The position numbers and the translations under genes were made by a program. A stretch of DNA of 64,000 bases from PALSA-693 sp963780345 (GTDB lineage: Bacteria; Actinomycetota; Acidimicrobiia; Acidimicrobiales; Palsa-688), in the NCBI GenBank assembly GCA_963780345.1, contig CAWABU010000011.1:62001-126000 (forward strand), written 5' to 3'. Below, piece by piece: positions 16,716-25,901 of this stretch. The notes under the pieces were generated by a model. It did not search any database and had not been told where the DNA came from. It saw nothing but the letters and a program-made list of their open reading frames with translations. The first letter of the stretch is position 1. Each line of letters begins with the position of its first letter.

Positions 16716-17846
16716 ATGAGTTTCCTCCTCGCGGAGCGGCCAGGGCTCCGATACCCACGAGATGGCCGTCTCCGGGTCGTCATGGCCTGGCTGGCCGCAC
16801 TCGCCCTCGTGAGCGTCGTGGGCGGCTGTTCGTCTGGGGCGCCTGCGACAGCGCCGCCGACCGTCGCCTCGACGGCTGCCGGCACCACCCCCGCAGGTCT
16901 CGCAACGGGCCGCGCCTCGTCGGCCACGCCCTCGCCCAGTCGCCCGGCACCGGCCACCACCGTGACGGCGCGACCCACCACGACCGCGAGGGTTCCGCCG
17001 CCACCACTGCCACCACTGCCGGCGCCTGCGCCGATCCGGCCTCTCGCATCGCCGTCGCAGCCGGGGGAGGGGGTCTGGCAGCCGGCAACAGGAGCCAAAC
17101 TGGCCCGCGGTTACGCCATCTACACCACCGAGCTTCGCCCCGGCCCCGGTTACCCGCTCGCCGGCATCGCCTGGATCGACTCGGCCGCTGTCCGCATGGC
17201 CCTCTATGCCGGCACCAGCGAGCCCTACGGCACCTGGCCCCATCAGGGGGCAATCGCCGTCCCCCAGCTGGTCTCGCTGCTCGCGGTGTTCAACTCCGGA
17301 TTCAAGATCTACTCCTACGACACCGGCTGGTACGACCGGGGCCGCACCGCCGTGCCCCTCCGGGCCGGCGCCGCCTCGGTAGTCATCTTCACCAACGGCA
17401 CCGCCACCGTCGCGGATTGGGCTCGAGACGTCAATCCCGGGCCCACCGTGGCCGCGGTCCGCCAGAACCTCACCCTCCTCGTCGACCACGGTGCCGCCGC
17501 CCCCACCGTCGGCGCCCCCAGCCAGTGGGGTGCGGTGCTCGGCGGCGGCACCAACACCTGGCGCTCCGGACTGGGCGTGACCGCGGCCGGCGATCTGGTC
17601 TACACCGGCGGTCCCGACCTTGACCCGGCCGGCCTGGCCCGTCTCCTCATCGCCGCCGGCGCCATACGGGCGATGGAACTCGACATCAATCCAGAGTGGG
17701 TCTCATTTGCCACCTTCACCCACGCCGGCGGGATCGCCGGCACCGGCATCACTGCCGGCGCCAACCTGCTGGCCGGGATGTATTTCGCCCCCGACCACTA
17801 CCTGCAGCCCCACTCTCGGGACTTCTTCGCGGTGTTCGCCCGATGA
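16716..17846 (+). CDS. phosphodiester glycosidase family lipoprotein (NAGPA-like)
   Basis: The 376-residue product has a lipoprotein signal (VVMAWLAALALVSVVGGC, Cys near residue 38), then a long Ala/Pro/Thr linker to about residue 115. The NAGPA-like domain follows: VFNSGFKIYSYDTGWYDRG, LRAGAASVVIFTNG, WRSGLGVTAAGDLVYTGG and MELDINPEWVSFATF. It ends in HSRDFFAVFAR, parallel to ESRDFFTVSL in the paralog at 14536. It should act outside the membrane, tethered by lipid. Both copies keep the Asn-Gly/Asn-Ser-Gly and Asp-Ile-Asn-Pro-Glu signatures. Confidence 0.82.
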   Translation: MSFLLAERPGLRYPRDGRLRVVMAWLAALALVSVVGGCSSGAPATAPPTVASTAAGTTPAGLATGRASSATPSPSRPAPATTVTARPTTTARVPPPPLPPLPAPAPIRPLASPSQPGEGVWQPATGAKLARGYAIYTTELRPGPGYPLAGIAWIDSAAVRMALYAGTSEPYGTWPHQGAIAVPQLVSLLAVFNSGFKIYSYDTGWYDRGRTAVPLRAGAASVVIFTNGTATVADWARDVNPGPTVAAVRQNLTLLVDHGAAAPTVGAPSQWGAVLGGGTNTWRSGLGVTAAGDLVYTGGPDLDPAGLARLLIAAGAIRAMELDINPEWVSFATFTHAGGIAGTGITAGANLLAGMYFAPDHYLQPHSRDFFAVFAR

Positions 17847-17993
17847 GTGGTCACCAATGAACGTGGCCGTGGCGTCGACGCACCTGTCGGGGCCGCGGGT
17901 CTGTTCGCGCCAGCCACCGCCGTACACACCCGGCTTCGGGGACATCTTGACGCATGGGGAAGGTGCCGTTCCGAATCCGGCGGCGTTGTGTCC

Positions 17994-19163
17994 CTATTGG
18001 CGGGGCGCGGCCTCGAGCGCGGAAACGTCGCCGACAAGGTTGCCCAGGGCCAGGTTGATGTCGTCAACGTGGTAACCCCAGGTCGGGCCGAGGGAGGCAG
18101 TGACCACGGGGCGGGCGTCGCCGGGCGACGTGATGGTGTTGACCTGGAGCCAGGTGGCGCCGTTGGCGCTCTCACAAGATGCGCGGTACAGCCGTGGGTA
18201 GCTGACCCAGGGGACCGAGCCCGCCTGTGGGAAGTACGGCGAAAGACTCGCCGTACCGCCGGCGACGCTAGCCGGATTGACGCACGCCACCTGTTGGCCA
18301 ACCGTAGTGAGCTGCAGCGACATCAGGCTGACTCCCGCGCCGGGACGGCCGAAAAGAGCGTCGGCCGGCGGCTGGGTACCAAAGGTCGAGTAGGCGATGG
18401 CGCAACCGGCGCTCGAAGTGGAGGTGCAGAGCGGGATGTGGTGAAAGGTGGCGCCGACGGTCTGGCCGGTAGGGACCTGGAGGTTGCCTCCGGCCAGGAT
18501 GGCGGTGACGAGCTGTTTCCGGACGGATGGGTTGGGGTCGATCTGCTCGGCGATGAGCCTGATGAGCATGGCCGCGCCCTGCGAATGGCCGACGAGGACA
18601 AATGGTCGCCCGTGGTTGAGGTGCTGGAGGTAGTACTGCCAGTCAGATAACAGGCTGTCATAGGCGGTGTTGAGGGCGGCCAGGCCCCCGGTGACCAGGG
18701 CCGAGAGGGTCACCTGCCGATACATCGGAGCCCACACCCGGCAGACCGATGAGAACCTGGCGGCCTGGGACTTGGCTACGTCAGTCTCCGCCGGCTGGAC
18801 CGTCAGGTCAGCGTTGGGCCCTTCCTCCTCACTGACGGTCGGATAGACGTAGAAGCAGTCGAAAGGTGAGTTGGCCGCCGCCGAAGTTCGTTGGAGCGAG
18901 CTGGCGCCAGTGGACGTGACAATGGTGGCGTCCAGGTCAGACGCACACGGATCAGAGGACGCCCCCGGCCGGCACAGCCACACCGGTGAAACGGAACCGC
19001 CGGATGTCGCTACCGTCGAGCTCGACGGCCGGGTCACGGCGGTCGTCTGGCTGCCCGCCGGTTTGGTCGGAGTCGAACCGCACGCGGCGACCAGCAACGC
19101 CGCGCTAACTCCGGCCATCACGGCGCGGAAACCTGCTCGACCGTTGGACCTCCGGCTCACCAC
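17994..19163 (-). CDS. DUF3089-family lipoprotein, alpha/beta-hydrolase type
   Basis: The 389-residue product has a lipobox (LLVAAC at about residues 23-28), a Ser/Thr linker, and the DUF3089 pattern PFDCFYVYPTVS. The nucleophile elbow is LVGHSQGAAM (Ser near residue 194) and a C-terminal WGYHVDDINLAL supplies a candidate catalytic His. Family members are predicted exported esterases or lipases. It is probably anchored on the outer face of the membrane. It ends 147 bases from the convergent glycosidase gene at 17846 and is divergent from the surface-protein gene at 19293. Confidence 0.82.
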   Translation of the reverse strand: MVSRRSNGRAGFRAVMAGVSAALLVAACGSTPTKPAGSQTTAVTRPSSSTVATSGGSVSPVWLCRPGASSDPCASDLDATIVTSTGASSLQRTSAAANSPFDCFYVYPTVSEEEGPNADLTVQPAETDVAKSQAARFSSVCRVWAPMYRQVTLSALVTGGLAALNTAYDSLLSDWQYYLQHLNHGRPFVLVGHSQGAAMLIRLIAEQIDPNPSVRKQLVTAILAGGNLQVPTGQTVGATFHHIPLCTSTSSAGCAIAYSTFGTQPPADALFGRPGAGVSLMSLQLTTVGQQVACVNPASVAGGTASLSPYFPQAGSVPWVSYPRLYRASCESANGATWLQVNTITSPGDARPVVTASLGPTWGYHVDDINLALGNLVGDVSALEAAPRQ

Positions 19164-19292
19164 GGCTACTATCTACCACGGCAACATGAGAAAGGGTCCC
19201 CGCCAGCCACTCGGCGTCGTGGCCACGCTGCTGTCGATGGGCGTCGAGACCTTGAGCTGACAGGCTTCGACCCCGACCGCGAGGAGGCGCAC

Positions 19293-19847
19293 ATGAGGCG
19301 GCTGCGTTGGAGTGGACGAGTGGTAAAGGCGTCGGGAGTGGCCGTCTGTGCGGTGCTATTGGTGATCCTGTCGGTGGCCCCCCCGGCCGGGGCGGCGAAC
19401 GGCACAGTGACGGTTACGCCCCCACGGGTCGTGGCCGGGCACACCGTACTCATCTCCGGTTCGGTACCGACCACCCTTTGTCCTCAGTCCGACCAGGTGA
19501 CGATAACGTCGGTCTCGGCGTTGTTCGCCCGTGGGGGATTCGGGCCGACGGTATCGCGAACCGGTGCCGGGGACTTCTCGGTCACCTTTACGGTTCCGGC
19601 TTCGACGCCACCGGGGACCTACCGCATCCTATTGCGGTGTGGCGGAGGTAACGTCGGAGTCGACGCCGCACTCGAGGTGATCCCACAAGTTGCCCAGGTT
19701 CCGGGGGCGGCGCCGCAGGCCGGGCTGGGTGGAGCCAGCCGCCCCGGCGGGCATCCGGCAGCGTGGGCAGCCGCGGGCGCCCTGGCGCTAGGCCTGGCCG
19801 CCTTGCTCGCCTTTTTCGCTTGGCGACGCCGGCCCGTCGGCTCGTAG
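19293..19847 (+). CDS. exported Ig-like protein with C-terminal membrane anchor
   Basis: The 184-residue product has a signal peptide (cleavage near PAGAA, about residue 35) and one Ig-like beta-sandwich (TVTPPRVVAGHTVLISGSVP, then TPPGTYRILLRC). After a Gly/Pro linker comes a C-terminal hydrophobic helix (AAAGALALGLAALLAFF) ending in WRRRPVGS. The plan is that of a wall-anchored protein, but no LPXTG-like motif precedes the helix. It probably stays in the membrane with its domain outside. It forms an apparent two-gene unit with the sortase gene 10 bases downstream. Confidence 0.75.
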   Translation: MRRLRWSGRVVKASGVAVCAVLLVILSVAPPAGAANGTVTVTPPRVVAGHTVLISGSVPTTLCPQSDQVTITSVSALFARGGFGPTVSRTGAGDFSVTFTVPASTPPGTYRILLRCGGGNVGVDAALEVIPQVAQVPGAAPQAGLGGASRPGGHPAAWAAAGALALGLAALLAFFAWRRRPVGS

Positions 19848-19857
19848 GCCTGGCCCA

Positions 19858-20535
19858 ATGTCGAGGAGGACAACCCTGGCAGTCCTGGCCGGCGTGACAC
19901 TCCTCGTCGGGCTCGGCTGCGTCGGGGAGGCCTGGCGGTCAACGAGAATGGACCCTCGCCTGGTTCCGGCCGCGGCAACGCAACCCACGGTGCCGCGCTT
20001 CCGAGCTGCGCCGTTTCCGTCGTCGCCGGTGGCGGCGGCCCCGGGCGCGGTGGCGACGAGCCCACTACCCTTGTCACCGCTCCGCGAGAAGGGCGAGGCC
20101 GCTCCGGTGAGCGTCACAGTGCCCGCCATAGGTCTCGCAGCCGATATCGTGCCGGTCGCCCTGGACCGTGACGGCGGGATGGAGATTCCCCTACCGAATC
20201 TGGCCGGGTGGTACCGGCTGGGGCCTGCCCCGGGCGCGGTCGGACCGGCGGTGCTCGTCGGCCACGTCGATACCCGGTCCGGTGGCGCCGTCTTCTATCG
20301 ACTGACCGCCGCCCAGGTTGGAGACATGGTCATGGTAAATCGCGCTGATCGATCCACCGCCCGCTTTGTTGTCACCGCCATCACCATCGTCAAGAAGGCG
20401 GCATTTCCCCTGGACGCCGTCTTCGGGCCAACGTCGGGTCCATCTTTGCGTCTCATCACCTGCACCGGACCTTTCGACCCGGCCAGCCACCATTACCTCG
20501 ACTCCCTGATCGTCTGGGCAAACCTCGTCGACTGA
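19858..20535 (+). CDS. class F sortase
   Basis: The 225-residue product has an N-terminal membrane anchor (about 6-24), a Pro/Ala-rich linker, and a sortase barrel beginning SVTVPAIGLAADIVPV. The catalytic His is H136 (LVGHVDTRSGG) and the catalytic Cys is C202 (LRLITCTGPFDPAS), with IVWANLVD at the end. The pattern fits class F, the monofunctional sortases of actinobacteria. The arginine normally found a few residues after the Cys region is not obvious: SHHYLDSL is seen where RxYxDN-like sequence is common. The neighbour upstream lacks a sorting motif. The DUF11 protein at 32407 carries LPVTG but no tail. Confidence 0.85.
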   Translation: MSRRTTLAVLAGVTLLVGLGCVGEAWRSTRMDPRLVPAAATQPTVPRFRAAPFPSSPVAAAPGAVATSPLPLSPLREKGEAAPVSVTVPAIGLAADIVPVALDRDGGMEIPLPNLAGWYRLGPAPGAVGPAVLVGHVDTRSGGAVFYRLTAAQVGDMVMVNRADRSTARFVVTAITIVKKAAFPLDAVFGPTSGPSLRLITCTGPFDPASHHYLDSLIVWANLVD

Positions 20536-21545
20536 CCGTCCGCGACTTGAAGGCCGATCGTCGATCAGATCACGAACGCTCTGCAAGACGCCTCCCAATG
20601 TGTCCAGGCGGGAGGGCTGCAACGTGGATGCCGTGATGGCGGTCGGCCCGTGCAGGACGTCATACTCCCGGACGGTGACGTCACCGAGCGCCGGGTTCGT
20701 GAACATGCCCCGGAACAGGTCCGTGTGGCGCCGACTCGTCGTCGATCGCCGCGAGCAGCGGCAGCGTGACCCGGCGGAGGACCGATGCCGCCTCGGCGAC
20801 AACCCGCTCCCCGCGGCCCGAGATCCTCGAGGATTACGGTGAACAACTCCTCGACCACCTCCGCGGGTGCACCGGACCCGAGGGACAGCCCGGGTCGGCG
20901 GGCCAGGGCCTCGCTGGCGACCAGGACGGCCAGCGGATGTCCACGCGCGAACGCCCGAATCCGGGTGGCGTCGTCGCCCCTGATGCCCTGGGCGGCAAGG
21001 AGCCGGTCGACATCCCCGGGGCGGAGCGGCCCGACCGCCAACTCGCCGAGCAGCCGGCGCCACCCCGGCGCCGTGCGCCAGGCCACGTTCGGTCCCCGGC
21101 GGCCGACCAGCAGGGTAGATACCGTAGCCGGGAGGGCACCGATCAGGTCGTTGCGGATCCAACCGTCGAGCAGATTGAGCCGTTCGAAACTGTCGAACAC
21201 CAGGCCGTCAACGCCGGCCGCGGCAAGCTGCTCGGCGGCTCCGGTGGCCGACGGCGGCGCGGACCCTCCCAGTGCGGCACCGATCGCGAGAAGCGCGCCC
21301 GGCACCGTCGGCTCCATCCGGCGCCCGTCGAGGGTCACCGACTTCAGTGGCAGCGCGGCCAGCGTCTCGCCGACCAGAACGGTCTTGCCGATCCCGCCCG
21401 GCCCGTGCACAAACACCGCCGCCAGTCCCTGCGAGGAGAGCATTGCGCCCAGGCGGGCCCGTTCCTCGACCCGGCCGACAAGGGCCGCGGTCTCCGCAGC
21501 CGCCAGCCGGTCGGAAACCGTACCCTCCGGGCGGGTCTGAACCAT
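20536..21545 (-). pseudogene. frameshifted ATP-binding (AAA/STAND-type) regulator
   Basis: The ATG at 21545 opens a good ATPase N-terminus: LVGRVEERARLGAML, P-loop VHGPGGIGKT near residue 47-56, and LVFDSFERLN. The frame holds to FTVILEDLGPR. Protein-like reading then continues one frame over as ERVVAEAASVLRRVTLPLLA (near 20811) and in a third frame as LFRGMFTNPALGDVTVREYD (from about 20725), reaching the sortase stop. Two frameshifts and a missing C-terminus make this a decayed gene. Confidence 0.7.
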
Positions 21546-21672
21546 TGCGAATTGTACGTCCTGGTCCAGTATGCGGATGGCGGCGTACTCAATGCGCCGA
21601 GGTGGCTAGTCTCCACCAGGTCCTTCATCCTTCCCGCGATCACCCAGGTGGATTTGAACAAAGTGCCGAACT

Positions 21673-22269
21673 GTGGATAGAGAGGATACGCGCCCTGAGC
21701 TTCTACCCGACGGCGCTCTCCGTAGCGAGCTCTTCGTCGCGCTGCGGGAAGTGCAAGATCTAGTGGCGCAAGGATCTCACGATGAGGCGGCCGTGGAGAC
21801 AAGCGCCGGCCTGCTTCGTGCGGTAGCCGCCAAGCTTCGAGACTCGGCATCGGTCCACGAACTGGATGGACAAGGGGCGCCATGGTCCAGTCCGCAGCGT
21901 GAGTTCAATCCCTTCGTGCCGGTTGTCCAGGTCCAACGATCGGGTCCGGATCATCTGGTCGCACGGATCACTTTCACCCCCTTTTATCAAGGAGGCGGAG
22001 GAGCCGTTCACGGTGGAGCCATTCCCTTGGTGTTCGACCACGTCATCGGACGACTCGCCAACGACGACGAGGCGGTGCGAGTGAGAACGGCGTACCTGCA
22101 CGTCAACTTCCGACGCGTCACTCCCATCGGCCGCGAGCTACAACTCGATGTTTCCCTCGATCGGCAGGAAGGCCGCAAGATATTTGCCACGGCTCGTCTC
22201 CGCGACGAGGACCAGCTCCTGGCCGACGCCGAGGCACTTTACATTGTGCTGCGACCAGAACAGCCCTGA
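21673..22269 (+). CDS. hotdog-fold thioesterase (PaaI-like)
   Basis: The 198-residue product has a helical N-terminal part of about 70 residues and then the hotdog core: NPFVPVVQVQRSGPDHLVAR, GGGAVHGGAIPLVFDHVIG (the central helix with the usual His-Gly-Gly), and AYLHVNFRRVTPIGRELQLD. Such enzymes hydrolyse acyl-CoA thioesters. It ends 23 bases before the ABC-transporter ATPase gene on the same strand and could be co-transcribed, although a functional link with osmoprotectant uptake is not evident. Confidence 0.8.
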   Translation: MDREDTRPELLPDGALRSELFVALREVQDLVAQGSHDEAAVETSAGLLRAVAAKLRDSASVHELDGQGAPWSSPQREFNPFVPVVQVQRSGPDHLVARITFTPFYQGGGGAVHGGAIPLVFDHVIGRLANDDEAVRVRTAYLHVNFRRVTPIGRELQLDVSLDRQEGRKIFATARLRDEDQLLADAEALYIVLRPEQP

Positions 22270-22292
22270 TCGGAACCCGCTGGACTGGTTGA

Positions 22293-23405
22293 GTGATCCG
22301 CTTCGAGTCTGTCACAAAACGGTATGCAGACGGCACCGTTGCCGTGGACAGCCTTGACCTGCAGGCTGACACCGGTCAGATCACGGTACTCGTCGGCCCT
22401 TCCGGATGCGGCAAGACGACCAGCCTGCGGATGATCAATCGATTGATCGAGCCGACCTCGGGCCGGATCTATCTCGATGACCGTGACATTTCGGGAGTCA
22501 GTAGGGAAGAACTCCGCCGCGGCATGGGATATGTCATCCAGGAGGCGGGACTGTTCCCTCATCGCACCGTCGCCGACAACGTGGCGACGGTCCCTGTCCT
22601 CCTCGGATCCAGCCGGCGGGCGGCCCGGAAGCGGGCGCTGGATTTGCTCGAGCTCGTCGGGTTGTCGGCCAGCCTCGCCGGCCGGTACCCGGCTCAGCTG
22701 TCCGGAGGCCAACAGCAGCGAGTCGGGGTAGCCCGGGCCCTGGCTGCAGACCCGCCGGTGATGCTCATGGACGAGCCGTTTTCGGCCGTTGATCCGGTCG
22801 TCCGCGCCCAGTTGCAGGACGAATTCCTGCGTCTGCAGAGCGAGCTGGGTAAGACCATCGTGTTCGTGACCCATGACATCGACGAGGCGGTAAAGCTCGG
22901 GGATCGGGTCGCGGTGATGCGGGCAGGCGGCCACCTCGCCCAGTTCGCGACTCCGCAAGAGCTTCTCGCCCATCCGGCCGACTCCTTCGTCGCCGGATTC
23001 GTGGGTCGGGACCGGGGGTATCGGGCCCTCGGGTTCTCGGCCGCCGGGGAGTTGCCCTTGCGAACCGAGGCGGTCCTGATGTTGGGGGATGCCCTGGACC
23101 TCGTGGCCGCCAGAGCGACCGGTGGCTGGGTGCTGGTTGTCGACGGTCAACAACACCCGTTGGGTTGGCTGTCATCCCGATCTGCGACCGGCAACGGCTA
23201 CATTGCCGCCGACCTTCTCAATCTCGGCGGAACGCTCGCCGGCGAGCAGGCATCCCTCCGGGAAGCCCTCGATGCCGCGCTGTCCTCACCGAGCGGGCGC
23301 GGGGTGATCGTCCGGGGCGACGGGACCCTGATCGGGACGGTAACCGCGTCACAGGTGCTGGCCCGGATCGAACAAGAACGGATGGACGGGTCGGTGGCGC
23401 CGTGA
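22293..23405 (+). CDS. osmoprotectant/quaternary-amine ABC transporter, ATP-binding protein with CBS region
   Basis: GTG start; 370 residues. The ABC motifs are all present: Walker A GPSGCGKTT (about 36-44), Q-loop VIQEAGLFPH, signature LSGGQQQR, Walker B VMLMDEPF and switch FVTHDID. The C-terminal 120 residues (TEAVLMLGDALDLVAARA, then GRGVIVRGDGTLIGTVTASQ) resemble the CBS tandem that senses ionic strength in OpuA/ProV-type ATPases. It powers import through the two permeases that follow. Its stop overlaps the next start (GTGA). Confidence 0.9.
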   Translation: MIRFESVTKRYADGTVAVDSLDLQADTGQITVLVGPSGCGKTTSLRMINRLIEPTSGRIYLDDRDISGVSREELRRGMGYVIQEAGLFPHRTVADNVATVPVLLGSSRRAARKRALDLLELVGLSASLAGRYPAQLSGGQQQRVGVARALAADPPVMLMDEPFSAVDPVVRAQLQDEFLRLQSELGKTIVFVTHDIDEAVKLGDRVAVMRAGGHLAQFATPQELLAHPADSFVAGFVGRDRGYRALGFSAAGELPLRTEAVLMLGDALDLVAARATGGWVLVVDGQQHPLGWLSSRSATGNGYIAADLLNLGGTLAGEQASLREALDAALSSPSGRGVIVRGDGTLIGTVTASQVLARIEQERMDGSVAP

Positions 23406-24052
23406 GCCATAGCTGGCAGTACTTCACCCACAATCAGTCCCAGATCCTCGCCTGGCTGCGAACCACGGTCTGGTTGGCGGTGGTTCCGGTCGCGGTGGGG
23501 CTGGGCCTGTCTCTGCCGCTCGGCTGGCTGACGAGTCGCTACCGGTGGAGCTATCCGCCGGTCGTCATCATGGGCGGGCTCCTCTATACCATCCCCTCTA
23601 TTGTCTTGTTCCTCGCCCTTCCCGGGATCATAGGGACCGAGATCCTGGATCCTCTCAACGTGGCCATAGCCCTTACGGTGTACTGCGTCGCACTGTTGGT
23701 ACGCGCCGTGGCCGATGGGCTGCGGGCGGTTGACCCTCGCACCCTCGAGGCCGCGTCCGCGATGGGCTACACGGAGCGCCAGCGATTACTGGCGGTGCAG
23801 TTGCCGCTTGCCATTCCGGTGATCGGTGCCGGGTTACGGGTGGCCGCGGTGTCGAACGTGAGCCTGATTGCGGTCGCCTCGACCCTCGGTGTAAGTCAAC
23901 TCGGTTCCCTCTTCACCATCGGGAACACGACTGGCGACACCGCGCCAATCTGGGTGGGGCTGGTGCTGTTCGTCCTCTTGGCGCTGGCATTCGACGCTCT
24001 CATATTGCTGGGTATCCGGCTAGCGACGCCGTGGCAGCGGGTGATGCGATGA
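23402..24052 (+). CDS. osmoprotectant ABC transporter permease (first)
   Basis: The GTG at 23402 overlaps the stop of the ATPase gene; the product is 216 residues. It has about six hydrophobic helices and the binding-protein-dependent permease loop VDPRTLEAASAMGYTERQRL, which contacts the ATPase. Length and sequence (WLRTTVWLAVVPVAVGLGLS, TIPSIVLFLALP) fit OpuCB-type permeases. It pairs with the permease at 24049. Confidence 0.9.
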   Translation: MSHSWQYFTHNQSQILAWLRTTVWLAVVPVAVGLGLSLPLGWLTSRYRWSYPPVVIMGGLLYTIPSIVLFLALPGIIGTEILDPLNVAIALTVYCVALLVRAVADGLRAVDPRTLEAASAMGYTERQRLLAVQLPLAIPVIGAGLRVAAVSNVSLIAVASTLGVSQLGSLFTIGNTTGDTAPIWVGLVLFVLLALAFDALILLGIRLATPWQRVMR

Positions 24053-24858
24053 ACGCGGCCGCCCAGGGTAGGGGGCTACCCAGCATCGGGCTCGTGCCCG
24101 GATGGCTCACCACCGCCTCCAACTGGACGGGACAGCACGGCTTGCTGGCCTCCCTGCGTGAGCATGTCGTCTACACGGTCATCGCGGTTCTCATCGCGAT
24201 GATCATCGCAATCCCCGTGGGCCTGATCCTGGGTCATACCGGCCGGGGCAGCTTTGCCGTCGCCGGCCTGGCGAACGGTTTTCGCGCCGTTCCAGCCTTC
24301 GGTTTCATGATCCTCCTTTACGTGCTGCTGAGCCCGAAGATCCACTTCCACGGTTCGATCGGATGGCTGGTGCCGCGCGGCTCCTTGGGCTCCCTTGTCC
24401 CGGTGGAGGCCGTGCTCGCCGTGCTGGCCATCCCTCCCATTCTCACCAACACCTTTGCTGGAGTTCGTGGCGTCGATCCGGCGATCCGCGACGCTGCTCG
24501 AGGGATGGGCATGAACGGCTGGCAGGTCACGACGAAGGTTGAGGCTCCGATCGCCCTGCCGCTCACCCTCGCAGGTATCAGAAGCGCCACTCTCCAGGTC
24601 ATCGCGACCGCGACCATCGCCGGGTATCTTCCTTTCCTCGGCGGATTGGGATACCAGATCTTCATCAACGGCTTGCCCCAGATCAACGATCCGAACGTCG
24701 GTTATCCGGCCATGCTCGGAGCAGCTTTGCTCGTTGCGGTCCTTGCCGGTGTGGCCGACCTCCTGCTGCTCGGCCTCGAACGGCTTCTCGTTTCGCCGGG
24801 CCTATCGGGGCGGCGGACGGCGCGATCGACCGCGCTCCGCCACCCGAGAGCCCTCTGA
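24049..24858 (+). CDS. osmoprotectant ABC transporter permease (second)
   Basis: The ATG at 24049 overlaps the previous stop (ATGA); the product is 269 residues. It has six hydrophobic helices (VYTVIAVLIAMIIAIPVGLI, FRAVPAFGFMILLYVLLS) and the EAA loop VDPAIRDAARGMGMNGWQV. It fits OpuCD-type permeases of glycine-betaine/choline/carnitine importers. The two permeases would form the heterodimeric channel. Confidence 0.9.
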   Translation: MNAAAQGRGLPSIGLVPGWLTTASNWTGQHGLLASLREHVVYTVIAVLIAMIIAIPVGLILGHTGRGSFAVAGLANGFRAVPAFGFMILLYVLLSPKIHFHGSIGWLVPRGSLGSLVPVEAVLAVLAIPPILTNTFAGVRGVDPAIRDAARGMGMNGWQVTTKVEAPIALPLTLAGIRSATLQVIATATIAGYLPFLGGLGYQIFINGLPQINDPNVGYPAMLGAALLVAVLAGVADLLLLGLERLLVSPGLSGRRTARSTALRHPRAL

Positions 24859-24881
24859 GTCCCACAACCCCAAGGAGAACT

Positions 24882-25826
24882 ATGACCCGAAGACTCAACT
24901 CAGCGCTGACCGCTCTGGCCGTACCGGTCATGCTGACGGGCTTGTTGGCGGCGTGCTCCAGCAGCAAAGGCAGCTCCACCTCGGCCTCAACCAGCGGTTC
25001 GCAGGCCAGCGCTTCCACCGCGGCGTCGGCCGGCTCGCTGACCGTTGGATCGGCCGACTTCACAGAAAGCACGCTGCTGGCGGATATCTACGCCGACGCC
25101 CTCCGGGCCAAGGGAGTGGCGATCACCAAGAAACTGAACATCGGTGAGCGCTCGGTCTACTGGAAAGCCATGCAGGACGGATCGATCGACTTCTTTCCCG
25201 AATACAACGGGTCGATCCTGTACTTCCTGGACCCGTCCGCCACGGCCAAGAGCACGCCGGCTATTACCGCGGCCCTGCCGCCGGTGCTGGGAGCCAGCCT
25301 GACCGCCCTCAACCCGGCCCCGGCCCAGGACTCCGACACCATCACGGTGACCAAAGCCACGGCTCAGAACGATCATCTCAGGTCGATTGGCGATTTGGTT
25401 CCGGTGGCCGATCATCTCACGTTCGGAGCGCCCGCTGCTTTCCAGACCCGGCCGGATGGCATCCCCGCCCTCGAGCGGGTCTACGGCGTGAAGTTCGGCC
25501 ACTTCACGGCTCTGTCGGCCAGCGGCACCGTCACGGTGACGGCGCTCAAGGACGGGACCATAGACGCCGGTGACATCTTCTCCACCGACCCGTCCTTCGC
25601 CGCGGATGGCTTCGTCGCCCTCACCGACCCGAAGAATATGTTTGCCGCCCAGAACGTCACCCCGATCGTTGCTACCGCCAAGCTGACGACGACGATCAAG
25701 GACACGGCCAACGCGGTGTCCGCCAAGCTCACCACGTCGATTCTGGCCCAGCTGGACGCCCAGGTCGGCACCGGCGACCCTGACACCGTAGCGGGGAAAT
25801 GGCTGGCGAGCGTCGGTCTGGCTTGA
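24882..25826 (+). CDS. osmoprotectant ABC transporter substrate-binding lipoprotein
   Basis: The 314-residue product has the lipobox LLAAC at about residues 21-25, a Ser-rich linker, then VGSADFTESTLLADIYADAL and NIGERSVYWKAMQDGSIDFF. These are the standard opening of OpuCC/ProX-like proteins that bind quaternary amines in an aromatic cage. PEYNGSILYFLDP and AGDIFSTDPSFAADGF are also typical. It lies 23 bases after the second permease, completing the four-gene importer. The ligand (betaine, choline, ergothioneine or similar) is not settled by sequence alone. Confidence 0.9.
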   Translation: MTRRLNSALTALAVPVMLTGLLAACSSSKGSSTSASTSGSQASASTAASAGSLTVGSADFTESTLLADIYADALRAKGVAITKKLNIGERSVYWKAMQDGSIDFFPEYNGSILYFLDPSATAKSTPAITAALPPVLGASLTALNPAPAQDSDTITVTKATAQNDHLRSIGDLVPVADHLTFGAPAAFQTRPDGIPALERVYGVKFGHFTALSASGTVTVTALKDGTIDAGDIFSTDPSFAADGFVALTDPKNMFAAQNVTPIVATAKLTTTIKDTANAVSAKLTTSILAQLDAQVGTGDPDTVAGKWLASVGLA

Positions 25827-25901
25827 GCCGGCCGAACGGAGGTGAGGCCGAGCGTGCTCCCGGCTGGGCGCGCCGGCCGTCAGCCCCGGGCGACCAGGTT
25901 G

